The notes under the pieces: generated by a model
Told to the model about the DNA's origin: nothing
Database searches by the model: none
Seen by the model: the letters and a program-made list of their open reading frames with translations, nothing else
Program-made: the position numbers and the translations under genes
From: Scandinavium hiltneri
GTDB taxonomy: Bacteria; Pseudomonadota; Gammaproteobacteria; Enterobacterales; Enterobacteriaceae
Direction: 5' to 3'
NCBI RefSeq assembly: GCF_024764835.1
Contig: NZ_JALIGE010000068.1
Span: forward strand, 186,001-250,000
Length of the DNA stretch: 64,000 bases
Shown here: piece after piece, positions 25,531 through 35,904 of the stretch
How the letters are laid out: each line of letters begins with the position of its first letter
Position numbering within the stretch: position 1 is the stretch's first letter

Positions 25531-26067
25531 TCAGAACGGAATATCGTCGTCGAAATCCATCGGCGGTTCGTTAGACGGAGCCGGTGCAGCGGCTGGCTGC
25601 TGCTGCGGACGAGACTGCGCGCCGCCGCTGAACTGATTGCCGCCGCCCTGTGGCTGCTGTGGTTGACCCCAGCTTCCACCTTGCTGCTGACCACCACCTG
25701 CTGGTGCGCCGCCGCCCTGACGGCCGCCGAGCATTTGCATGGTGCCGCCCACGTTAACAACCACTTCAGTGGTGTATTTTTCAGCACCGGCCTGATCGGT
25801 CCATTTGCGGGTACGCAGCTGGCCTTCGATGTAGACCTGAGAACCTTTACGCAGATATTCACCGGCCACTTCTGCCAGTTTGCCGAACAGCACTACGCGG
25901 TGCCATTCAGTCTGCTCTTTCATTTCGCCGGTCGCTTTATCACGCCAGGATTCAGAAGTAGCCAGCGTAATGTTGGCAACTGCACCACCACTCGGCATGT
26001 AGCGTACTTCCGGGTCCTGACCCAGATTACCGACGAGAATCACTTTGTTTACGCCTCTGCTGGCCAT
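25531..26067 (-). CDS. ssb: Single-stranded DNA-binding protein
   Basis: 178 residues, as in E. coli. The OB fold is about 1-112 (VNKVILVGNLGQDPEVRYMP, WHRVVLFGKLAEVAGEYLRK). A Gly/Gln/Pro-rich linker follows, then the acidic tip MDFDDDIPF that recruits replication and repair partners. It coats single strands as a tetramer. The start MASRGVN at 26067 is the E. coli one; the frame extends seven codons upstream without likeness. Divergent from uvrA. Confidence 0.97.
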   Translation of the reverse strand: MASRGVNKVILVGNLGQDPEVRYMPSGGAVANITLATSESWRDKATGEMKEQTEWHRVVLFGKLAEVAGEYLRKGSQVYIEGQLRTRKWTDQAGAEKYTTEVVVNVGGTMQMLGGRQGGGAPAGGGQQQGGSWGQPQQPQGGGNQFSGGAQSRPQQQPAAAPAPSNEPPMDFDDDIPF

Positions 26068-26213
26068 GATCGTGTCTCCTGAAAACATTTCTTAATAGTG
26101 TAAACGGGGGATTGTAGCATTACAAAGTGTCGATTTGATAGTTTGCGAGCCGTATTCCAGGATTCCGTTGTGGACAATTGTCGTTGCAGCGAAGCGCGGA
26201 AGCACGATTCCAG

Positions 26214-26233
26214 TACTGTATATTCATTCAGGT
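26214..26233. promoter_or_regulatory. LexA (SOS) box in the ssb-uvrA gap
   Basis: TACTGTATATTCATTCAGGT fits the LexA consensus TACTGTATATNNNNNNCAGT and is the box seen before E. coli uvrA. It lies about 80 bp before the uvrA start and can repress both divergent genes until DNA damage. Confidence 0.9.
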
Positions 26234-26314
26234 CAATCTGTGTCATAATTAGCCGTTTCCGCCGTTTGTCCTTCTAACAAACCAGGCATTCCGAGTCTCT
26301 ACCGGGAAAGGTGA

Positions 26315-29137
<2,823 letters not shown>

Positions 29138-29491
29138 TCACTCTGAAAGATACTGCCTGACCTGGTCAGGCAGTAGCTCCATCGCCTGCTGATAAGACGC
29201 ATCCACCAGATAGTAAATCTGCGAATCCGGCAGTGAACCGTCGAGATACACCGTGCTCCAGTGCGCTTTATTCAGATGCTGGCTGGGGCGCACATCGCTG
29301 TGCTGCTGGCGCAATAAATCTGCCAGCTCCGGACTGGTTTTTAGCGACGTCACCGGACGGCCCTCCACCTCTTTCACCATCGCGAACAACACATCAGACA
29401 CTTTAATCTGCGTGGCCTTCCAGTCGCTATGAACGCTCTGTTCCGCGCCTGGCTTGTTCATGCAATATTGCAGCAACTCCGAAATGGTCAT
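29138..29491 (-). CDS. yjbR: YjbR, MmcQ/YjbR-family DNA-binding-like protein
   Basis: 117 residues, colinear with E. coli YjbR (MTISELLQYCM, DWKATQIKV, HLNKAHWSTVYLDG, YYLVDASYQQA). The family has a CyaY-like fold and is sometimes called DNA-binding; the role in the cell is unknown. In E. coli yjbQ lies between this gene and aphA, but here only 121 bp and a terminator separate them, so yjbQ is absent from the locus. Confidence 0.93.
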   Translation of the reverse strand: MTISELLQYCMNKPGAEQSVHSDWKATQIKVSDVLFAMVKEVEGRPVTSLKTSPELADLLRQQHSDVRPSQHLNKAHWSTVYLDGSLPDSQIYYLVDASYQQAMELLPDQVRQYLSE

Positions 29492-29571
29492 CTTTATTCA
29501 CCCTGAAGGAACGCGAAATGAGTCTTTTCTTAGTGTGCAACAAGTCGGCGGAAAGGGGAAACGGTTCTGAT

Positions 29572-29606
29572 TAAAAAAACAGCAACCTTTGGGATTGCCG
29601 TTTTCT
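29572..29606 (-). terminator. aphA terminator
   Basis: On the minus strand GCAATCC and GGTTGC arms form a stem within an AAAACGGCAA / TTGCTGTTTT frame, followed by seven T. It lies just after the aphA stop. Confidence 0.7.
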
Positions 29607-29612
29607 TTGCTG

Positions 29613-30329
29613 TCAGTACTCGGAGTTGACGATGACTTCTTCACCGTACGCCCCGGCGTTTGGCAGCGGTTTGTAGGTGGAGTTTGAAGCCCGTAATACG
29701 CGGATGCCGCGCGCGCCAATGTCATGGGCGGCGGTAATATCATTGTCGGAATCACCGTAGAAGACTTTGATATTCTTCTCTTTCAGCCACTGAACCTTGG
29801 TGTTTTGTCCGGCTTTGTCACCGGCAAAAATAACCGGATTCATGTTAGCGGCCGGGATCAGGAAATCGTCCTGCAACGTTTTGCTGACGGTTTCGGTTTT
29901 GGTCTGGCTGCGGCCGGTGACGAACCAGATGCTGTCGCCGCGTTTGACATGCATGGCAATCAACGCACGCGCCACTTCTTTCGGGATGCTGAAATCATCC
30001 CAGCCGTTGTTCATCTTTTCCCAGAATTCCGGATTCTTCAGGTAGTCTTCACTGTCAGGGGAAAAGGTCTTTTTACCGCGCCAGAAGCCTGGGCTTGAGA
30101 ACAGCACGGTATCATCAATATCAAATCCGACGGACATCGGCGCCCGGCCCAACAGACTGTTTTCAATCTGCGCCACGGAAACCCAGTGGATCGGCGCCTG
30201 TTCGGCAAGCTTCGCGACATTTGTGCCAATGTAGAGTGGAGAGGGTGACGACGCATGAGCGTCAACAACGGTGCTGTTTATCGTAAACAACAAGCAGATA
30301 GCGCTGAGCGCTAATGAAACCTTGCGCAT
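29613..30329 (-). CDS. aphA: Class B acid phosphatase AphA
   Basis: 238 residues. The signal peptide is about 1-25 (LALSAICLLFTINSTVVDA). The mature part is a HAD-type periplasmic enzyme: FDIDDTVLFSSPGF holds the nucleophile and second Asp, WFVTGRSQT is motif II, and YGDSDNDI is the metal-binding motif IV. It dephosphorylates nucleotides and other phosphomonoesters in the periplasm so that nucleosides can enter the cell. The start MRKVSLALS is used because it begins the signal peptide; ten upstream codons are not part of the family. Confidence 0.95.
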   Translation of the reverse strand: MRKVSLALSAICLLFTINSTVVDAHASSPSPLYIGTNVAKLAEQAPIHWVSVAQIENSLLGRAPMSVGFDIDDTVLFSSPGFWRGKKTFSPDSEDYLKNPEFWEKMNNGWDDFSIPKEVARALIAMHVKRGDSIWFVTGRSQTKTETVSKTLQDDFLIPAANMNPVIFAGDKAGQNTKVQWLKEKNIKVFYGDSDNDITAAHDIGARGIRVLRASNSTYKPLPNAGAYGEEVIVNSEY

Positions 30330-30538
30330 ATTTATCCCTAAAAATCCGACTGTTATCACTAAAAAGCAAATGGGAAGTCAAAAAAGCATTCTGACCATAA
30401 CCGCGAAAGGTAATGAAGGAAAGGAATATCTGGAAGGAATATCATAGAAAAAGGTGATGATCACACTCACGAAAAAACTCACCCAGTAGGGTAAGATTTG
30501 GCTCTTCCACAATGAAAGAGCCGAAAGTAAGTAAGTAC

Positions 30539-31732
30539 TTACATTACTGCAGAGAACGCCTGTGCCACACGCTGCACGTTACGGGAATTAAGGCCCGCCA
30601 CGCACATACGGCCGCTGGCGATCAGGTACACGCCAAACTCTTCACGCAAACGCTCAACCTGAGCGGCGCTCAGGCCTGTATAGCTGAACATACCGCGCTG
30701 TTGCAGGAGGTAGTCAAAATTACCGTCCGGCATCTCCTGCTTCAGCACGTTTACCAGCGCCTGACGCATCTCCAGGATGCGGGTACGCATGGCTTCAACT
30801 TCGCCCAACCACGAGGCTTTCAGCGCAGCGCTGTTCAGCACAGCCGATACCACCTGCGCACCGAAATTCGGTGGACTGGAGTAGTTACGGCGCACGGTCG
30901 CTTTCAGCTGGCCCAGCACGCGCCCTGCGGTTTCGCTGTCTTCACAGACCACGGACAAGCCGCCAACGCGCTCACCGTACAGCGAGAAGATTTTGGAGAA
31001 TGAATTACTGACCAGCACCGGTAGACCGGCGCTCGCAATGGTGCGGATAGCGTACGCATCTTCTTCCATACCTGCACCAAAGCCCTGATAGGCGATGTCG
31101 AGGAACGGGATCAGGTTGCGCGCTTTCAGCACTTCCGTTACCGCATCCCACTGGGCGTTGGTGAGATCAGCCCCGGTTGGGTTGTGACAGCACGGATGCA
31201 GCAGCACGATGTCTTTTTCAGGCAGCGTATTCAGTTTTTCCAGCAGCGCTTCGAAACGCACGCCGTTAGTCTGTTTATCAAACCAAGGGTAAGTACTTAC
31301 TTCGAAGCCAGCGCCTTCAAATATGGCAATGTGGTTTTCCCACGTCGGGTCACTGACCCATACGTTTGAACCCGGGAAGTAGTTTTTCAGGAAATCGGCC
31401 CCGACTTTCAGCGCACCCGAACCGCCGAGCGTCTGGATGGTCGCCACGCGTTTTTGTTGCAGAACCGGATGGTCAGCCCCAAACAGCAGCGGCGCAATCC
31501 CGTTGCGATAGGCGTTTAACCCTTCCATCGGCAAGTATACCGACGCACCGTGCGGCTGCGCATTCAGCTGCGCTTCGGCTTCGGCAACAGCTTGTAATTG
31601 CGGGATAATCCCATCTTCGTTGTAATAAAGGCCGATGCTGAGATTCACTTTGTCACTACGGGGATCGTCTTTGAATTTTTCCATCAGCGAAAGGATGGGA
31701 TCGCCAGCGTAGGCGTCAACGTTCTGAAACAC
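30539..31732 (-). CDS. tyrB: Aromatic amino acid aminotransferase TyrB
   Basis: 397 residues, the E. coli length. It is a PLP-dependent class I aminotransferase. K247 in SNSFSKIFSLYGER binds PLP, HNPTGADLT and the substrate arginine near the C-terminus are present. It makes tyrosine and phenylalanine from their keto acids, and can also form leucine and aspartate. The start is taken as GTG at 31732, which gives VFQNVDAYAGD, colinear with E. coli TyrB, itself GTG-started. TGGAG precedes it. An ATG 39 bp upstream is in frame but adds residues foreign to the family. Confidence 0.95.
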   Translation of the reverse strand: MFQNVDAYAGDPILSLMEKFKDDPRSDKVNLSIGLYYNEDGIIPQLQAVAEAEAQLNAQPHGASVYLPMEGLNAYRNGIAPLLFGADHPVLQQKRVATIQTLGGSGALKVGADFLKNYFPGSNVWVSDPTWENHIAIFEGAGFEVSTYPWFDKQTNGVRFEALLEKLNTLPEKDIVLLHPCCHNPTGADLTNAQWDAVTEVLKARNLIPFLDIAYQGFGAGMEEDAYAIRTIASAGLPVLVSNSFSKIFSLYGERVGGLSVVCEDSETAGRVLGQLKATVRRNYSSPPNFGAQVVSAVLNSAALKASWLGEVEAMRTRILEMRQALVNVLKQEMPDGNFDYLLQQRGMFSYTGLSAAQVERLREEFGVYLIASGRMCVAGLNSRNVQRVAQAFSAVM

Positions 31733-31942
31733 AGGTGGATTCTCCAGAGTTTTCGGGGCAGGGATAAACACAATAAACCGGATGTACCTTGAAGATCGAG
31801 AGCCAAGGGTAAAAAGACTCTGCCATTTGTCATCCGGCTTCTCCCGTCGCCCGTTACCCCATCAGGCAAATAGTGGTCCCCCCCGTTCCTCCGTAGTCTG
31901 AATCCTGCGCAACCGCGCAATGACCACCTTGAGGAATACATT

Positions 31943-32500
31943 ATGGATTCGCAATTTATTGGTTCAGTGATTAACGCTCTGCCTCTGGAGCATATGATTG
32001 GCGGCCCACTGCAGGCGATGATTAAAGCCCAAGTCCAGGCCAGCAAGTCTTACGCCGATTTTCTGCTGTCGGTGTGTATTAAAGATGGAAAAGCCGTGGC
32101 GATTGAATTCGACTACGACGAAACGCTGGTCGATGAGCAAGGTGTCAATAAAGGTAGTGTAACGCGAAAAATGAGCATCCCGTTGCTGGCGGCAATTGCC
32201 CATCCCATTATCTGTATTGAGGAAGGCACCATTGACTTCGAGCTTGAAGTCAGCCAAAGCGAAGCCAGTTCAAGCAGCACAGAAGCAGAAGCCACTGTGG
32301 AAGCGTCCATTGGATGGGGTGTTTTCAAAGCAAAAATGACCGGTAAAGTTTCCCATAAATCGGAACAAACACGTTCATCAGATACCCGCGCAAAATATTC
32401 CATTCATACCCAGATTAAGCGTCAGGAACCCCCTGAAGCGCTACAACGTGTCATCGAATATCTGACCAACGCCAAAACAAAACCGGTTGCTGCGCAGTAA
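31943..32500 (+). CDS. DUF2589 protein (first of a pair)
   Basis: 185 residues with the DUF2589 pattern: an N-terminal LPLEHMIGGPLQAMIKAQVQA helix, KMSIPLLAAIAHPIICIEEGTIDFELEV in the middle, and a final Arg-rich beta strand then EPPEALQRVIEYL. No signal peptide or membrane segment. The family has no known function; the even strands suggest a beta-sandwich subunit that may assemble. It opens an accessory cluster between tyrB and alr, which are adjacent in E. coli, and is 82 bp before a second, diverged DUF2589 gene. GAGGAAT precedes the ATG. The cluster is AT-richer than its flanks. Confidence 0.8.
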   Translation: MDSQFIGSVINALPLEHMIGGPLQAMIKAQVQASKSYADFLLSVCIKDGKAVAIEFDYDETLVDEQGVNKGSVTRKMSIPLLAAIAHPIICIEEGTIDFELEVSQSEASSSSTEAEATVEASIGWGVFKAKMTGKVSHKSEQTRSSDTRAKYSIHTQIKRQEPPEALQRVIEYLTNAKTKPVAAQ

Positions 32501-32582
32501 TAGCATCGAATCCTGCGCGCAAGTGCAGTGCAATCTTTTATGCATGAGGCCGCAGCAGGCGGCCTCACTTTAGGAGCTGACT

Positions 32583-33158
32583 ATGTCTTTGAAAAAATGG
32601 CTTCGCGGCGACACGGATAAACAACCCGAAAGCAAAGGTAATGATGCGGGACGGGAAAATAATCCGCCCCCATCTAGCCCAAATATGCCTGTTTCGCTTG
32701 AGGACATTACACGTGGAATGCAATACGCCGCGACAGCAGCGAACGAGCTTATCGCACAACAATATATGAAAGCGCTGGACCCGTTTTTTGAACCTGATGT
32801 CGACGGTTCGCTCATTCCTCGCACGGTCCAGTTGCAACTCGACGAACAACATTATTTCGAACTTCCCCTCGTGGCACTTTCCACACCTCGCGGCCTGATG
32901 TTGGAAAAAATGAAGGTCAATTTGACGATTCGTACCGAAAGTATACAAACGGCCACGACTGACTCGGGTGAGAATGAATTTGGCCGTTTTCATGTCAGTC
33001 TTTCACCTGCCAGCGACAACCAGGGTGGCCGCGATAGTCGACACGTTGATGTTGAAATGCAATTTACCGCCCTTCCACCACCAGAAAGCGTCATGCGCAT
33101 CGTTGACGAATACACCAACAAAGTCGTTCCTCGTCCTAAAAATCAGGAGGCTCTATGA
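32583..33158 (+). CDS. DUF2589-like protein (second of the pair)
   Basis: 191 residues. After a charged, proline-rich first 35 residues comes a domain that parallels the gene before it: ITRGMQYAATAANELIAQQY, FELPLVALSTPRGLMLEKMKVNLTI, a loop, then VDVEMQFTALPPPESVMRIVDEY. I read it as a diverged DUF2589 protein. There is no export signal. The two may form a hetero-complex; that is inference from pairing only. Its last codons overlap the lysozyme start (ATGA), showing one transcript. Confidence 0.7.
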   Translation: MSLKKWLRGDTDKQPESKGNDAGRENNPPPSSPNMPVSLEDITRGMQYAATAANELIAQQYMKALDPFFEPDVDGSLIPRTVQLQLDEQHYFELPLVALSTPRGLMLEKMKVNLTIRTESIQTATTDSGENEFGRFHVSLSPASDNQGGRDSRHVDVEMQFTALPPPESVMRIVDEYTNKVVPRPKNQEAL

Positions 33159-33607
33159 CACTGAAACAGCCGGAAAGCACTGGCGAAAAAGGCGTGCAGC
33201 TGATTTGTCAGTTTGAAGGACTTAGACTCGAACGTTACCGAGATGCCGTCGGGTTATGGACCATCGGCTATGGCCATTTAATTCTGAAAGAAGAGATAAG
33301 CAAACTTGTCAAAATAACCACCGGTGAGGCCAAACAACTCTTGCGAAAAGATTTAAAACGGACTGAAGAGGGCGTGAAAAAAATGCTCTCAAGGTGCGTA
33401 ACACAGAGCCAGTTCGATGCTCTGGTTTCTTTTTCATTTAACCTCGGCGTGGGTAATTTAAAAAAATCCACACTGCTAAAAAAAGTAAATGCAGGTGATA
33501 TAAAAGCTGCGGCACTTCAATTCCAAAAATGGAACAAAGCCGGTGGAAAAGTATTATCTGGATTAACACGGCGACGTGAAGCAGAAATGAAATTATTCCT
33601 CAGTTAA
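33155..33607 (+). CDS. T4-type lysozyme (GH24 endolysin)
   Basis: 150 residues. The active site matches phage T4 and P22-type lysozymes: E21 in CQFEG, D30 in ERYRDAVG, and T36 in WTIGYGH, the spacing of T4 E11-D20-T26. The later LVSFSFNLGVGNLKKSTLLKKVN and the final LTRRREAEMKLFL are also typical. It should cut the MurNAc-GlcNAc bonds of peptidoglycan. It has no signal peptide, so it would need a holin-like pore to reach the wall. It overlaps the DUF2589 gene before it by 4 bp; two small holin-like membrane genes follow. Confidence 0.88.
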   Translation: MTLKQPESTGEKGVQLICQFEGLRLERYRDAVGLWTIGYGHLILKEEISKLVKITTGEAKQLLRKDLKRTEEGVKKMLSRCVTQSQFDALVSFSFNLGVGNLKKSTLLKKVNAGDIKAAALQFQKWNKAGGKVLSGLTRRREAEMKLFLS

Positions 33608-33628
33608 ATCTTGATGGCAGGATAAACC

Positions 33629-34117
33629 ATGAACAGACCTTTATTTATGACTAAAACACTGGTGCTGATCACTGCAAGCGTAGCATCTTTATGTGCATTA
33701 GCTGAAACACCCGTATCCTGCGAGAATGAGATCGCAGAAACCAATAAGTTTTTAGTACAGCAAGGTGCAGCACCCATCAATAATGTTTCTGATCTCATCA
33801 ATACCCTACACAGCCTCAATGTCAAAAAGAAACTTCCCGAAAAATATATCTCCTTAGGTACGGCACAAAAATTGGGTTGGTCGGGTAATGATAATGACAC
33901 CCTCTGGGGGATCAAATCGACAAATGGGAAATGGATCGGTGGCGATTCCTTTCGCAATCAACAGTTGCCCGCTTCTGTCTCATGGCTCAGCGCCGACATT
34001 GATGTCGAGCGCGGTTATCGAGGTTACAAGAGGCTGATCTACAGTAATAGTGAACAGCAGCGATACCTCACGACCGACAATTCGCATCATTTTGTAGAAC
34101 TGACTCCCTGCCAATAG
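33629..34117 (+). CDS. Exported barnase-fold protein with altered active site
   Basis: 162 residues. A signal peptide covers about 1-25 (LVLITASVASLCALA). From about 50 the chain parallels Bacillus barnase: LPEKYISLGTAQKLGW, GKWIGGDSFRN, WLSADIDVERGYRGYKRLIY, RYLTTD, F. Mapped on barnase, R83 and R87 are kept (R131, R135). The catalytic base E73 is Ser (S121), the acid H102 is Asn (N151) and K27 is Leu (L76); two His follow at 153-154. The two Cys (31 and 161) could form a disulfide in the mature protein. It may be a non-catalytic binder, a ribonuclease with a changed mechanism, or an inhibitor. No barstar-like gene is seen nearby. Confidence 0.7.
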   Translation: MNRPLFMTKTLVLITASVASLCALAETPVSCENEIAETNKFLVQQGAAPINNVSDLINTLHSLNVKKKLPEKYISLGTAQKLGWSGNDNDTLWGIKSTNGKWIGGDSFRNQQLPASVSWLSADIDVERGYRGYKRLIYSNSEQQRYLTTDNSHHFVELTPCQ

Positions 34118-34186
34118 TTGCTCTCACTCCATTCATCCCCCCTGATAAGGCAGGTCATTCAGGGGGATTATTCCGAGGAATAACCC

Positions 34187-34594
34187 ATGACGGATAATTA
34201 TCTCCCGACAATCATTAGCGAAGCATTATTAGCGTTTTCAGGTTTATTTGGTGGCGTGAGCATTTCTTTTTTTTGGCAACCACAGAGATTACACCAGCAC
34301 AGTCGGTTTATTGCCGGTGTGATTTTTGGTGGTATCAGCATGGGTGCCGCCGTAGCATTAGGTGGGTTAACCGCCAGATGGTTAAAGATCGATCTTAATC
34401 AGGCAGATATCACTTTAGGCTTAGGTTATATACTAGGTGCATTGAGCAATGGGTTAATTGTCTGGATCGCTAACTTTTTCCGCCGACATGAGCAACAGGA
34501 TATTTTTGACATCGCCAGTATCATTAAAAAAAAGGTGCGAGAGGAACCACTCAAGGCACTCGATATCAACGATAATAAAAACAATGGTGAATAA
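34187..34594 (+). CDS. Holin-like three-segment membrane protein
   Basis: 135 residues with three glycine-rich membrane segments (about 9-30, 40-63 and 75-97). A charged, helical cytoplasmic tail follows (FRRHEQQDIFDIASIIKKKVREE). Size, segment number and neighbourhood with a lysozyme gene suggest a phage-type holin or a related pore former. I do not recognise a named family. GAGGAAT lies before the ATG. The stop is followed one base later by the next small membrane gene. Confidence 0.6.
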   Translation: MTDNYLPTIISEALLAFSGLFGGVSISFFWQPQRLHQHSRFIAGVIFGGISMGAAVALGGLTARWLKIDLNQADITLGLGYILGALSNGLIVWIANFFRRHEQQDIFDIASIIKKKVREEPLKALDINDNKNNGE

Positions 34595-34595
34595 T

Positions 34596-34883
34596 ATGTT
34601 TACTTCCGTTGATGGTTGGATTTTGTTGCTTACAATCCTTGTCGACTTAGCCACTTCATTTATTATCTTATTTGGCGCATTTAGCCGCAGAATTCATGCA
34701 TTACCGGTTTCCTGCAAAATTGGGCTTGCCGCGCTAGCATTTGGTTTGTTCTCTGAAAGTGGCTTGAATATTGATTTCATTTTGACCGGAGCAGATATTC
34801 TTAGTGATAGCCTGCCATTCTGGTTAATGCAGGATTTTGGCACTTTATTGGTTATTCTACATTTTTTCGTGATAAAAAGATAA
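34596..34883 (+). CDS. Small three-segment membrane protein (second holin-like)
   Basis: 95 residues from the ATG at 34596, or 99 from an in-frame ATG at 34584 that overlaps the gene before. The segments are about 8-30, 40-56 and 74-93. Very few charges except the ends (FSRRIHA, VIKR). No known family recognised. As the last gene of the lysozyme run it may be the partner (antiholin) of the first membrane protein. A bidirectional terminator follows. Confidence 0.55.
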   Translation: MFTSVDGWILLLTILVDLATSFIILFGAFSRRIHALPVSCKIGLAALAFGLFSESGLNIDFILTGADILSDSLPFWLMQDFGTLLVILHFFVIKR

Positions 34884-34888
34884 AATAC

Positions 34889-34929
34889 TAAAAAGGCGCA
34901 GCATCAGGCAACATATTGCGCCTTTTTTC
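34889..34929. terminator. Bidirectional terminator ending the lysozyme / holin run
   Basis: AAGGCGCA and TGCGCCTT arms (34893-34900 with 34917-34924) carry T runs on both strands. They lie between the membrane-protein gene and the convergent LuxR-type gene. Confidence 0.85.
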
Positions 34930-34974
34930 ATGGCAATCACAGTTAAAAACCTTGGGGGATTATAAAATTAATAT

Positions 34975-35580
34975 TTAACTTGTAAAATACTTAAAATAAA
35001 CCATCGCAGCTTGCGTTCGATTATGTACACGCAACCGATGAAATATACTTTCAAGATGCACTTTCACGGTCCCCGCACTAATGTTCAATTGTCGACTAAT
35101 CTGCTTATTCGTTCCTCCATTAGCTAATAATCTCAGCACTTCCTGTTGACGCTGACTGAGCGTATTAACGTTGACCGGGTCGGTTCGCTGATTCCGGTTA
35201 ATCACCGCATGATCAGGAAAACAAACAACCCCTGATAGCACCATGTTAAGAATTTGGCTTATGCTCTCAACCGGTAACTCTTTCGGTATGATTCCCTTCA
35301 CATTGGGGCGTACGTAGTAGTTAAATATTTTGTTGGTATTTCTTCTTAGCATCACAACGATGGGTAGATCAGGCATATTTATTGTTAGTTCATTGATCCA
35401 TTGTGAGCAGTCCATTTCTCCATCAATCATCACAACCGTTACAGGTGTTGAAGAAAGGAGCATTTTTACATCATCCAGGCTGTTTGTAGCAATAACGGTA
35501 CATTCCGGCATGACTCGTTTCAACTCAGTCTTCATACCATGAATGTAGATCGGTAATTCATCGATCATCAAGATATTCAT
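34975..35580 (-). CDS. NarL/FixJ-type response regulator (LuxR HTH)
   Basis: 201 residues. The receiver domain (1-120) starts MNILMIDELPIYIHG. It keeps a candidate phospho-acceptor Asp in VVMIDGEMD and the lysine in GIIPKELP, though the usual acidic pair is Asp-Glu. The C-terminal LuxR helix-turn-helix has LSQRQQEVLRLLANGGTNKQ and NISAGTVKVHLESIFHRL. No histidine kinase is encoded near, so it may be driven by a distant kinase or act without phosphorylation. The start at 35580 has AAGGCAGG upstream. It faces the lysozyme run and is divergent from the hydrolase gene, so it probably controls the island. Confidence 0.8.
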   Translation of the reverse strand: MNILMIDELPIYIHGMKTELKRVMPECTVIATNSLDDVKMLLSSTPVTVVMIDGEMDCSQWINELTINMPDLPIVVMLRRNTNKIFNYYVRPNVKGIIPKELPVESISQILNMVLSGVVCFPDHAVINRNQRTDPVNVNTLSQRQQEVLRLLANGGTNKQISRQLNISAGTVKVHLESIFHRLRVHNRTQAAMVYFKYFTS

Positions 35581-35904
35581 CTTAACCTGCCTTATGGTAA
35601 TTTTGTTTTTCGATTTACTTCTCTCAGTAATTTTCAAACTTTAGTATGAGTGCTAATTCTAGGATAGTTGAAATTTATTTTGGCATAGGGCAAATGCCAT
35701 ATTCACAATAATTTATTTAAGCATTACTAAACCAATAAGAAGCAATAGCTTAATTATCATGCTTGAGTGATAGTCGCCTGCAATATTTCATAGGATCAAC
35801 AGCATATTTTAATCAAGGGGAATAATATCTATTGTTAACTGGCATTAATCAATACACTTCGCACAACATCATCTCACACTAATTAAATAACCAATGAGGT
35901 TTTT
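35581..35904. promoter_or_regulatory. AT-rich gap between response regulator and hydrolase
   Basis: 324 bp between divergent genes, strongly AT-rich, with no open frame that looks coding. It must hold the promoters of both genes. I found no clear paired -35/-10 hexamers, CRP site or long dyad. Curved AT-rich DNA such as this is often bound by H-NS; that is inference. Confidence 0.4.

Noticed and set aside
29151..29175. Inverted repeat ACTGCCTGACC / GGTCAGGCAGT as a uvrA terminator
   Set aside because: It lies inside the yjbR coding end and no T run follows; it may still help, but it is not called.
30529..31299. The palindrome GTAAGTACTTAC occurs at both ends of tyrB (about 30530 and 31287)
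   Set aside because: Short and partly within the coding sequence, where the codons are explained by conserved residues (V, S, T, Y); no known binding protein.
31943..34883. Reading the island as a prophage
   Set aside because: No integrase, attachment repeats, capsid, tail or replication genes; both flanks are intact core genes without a tRNA target.
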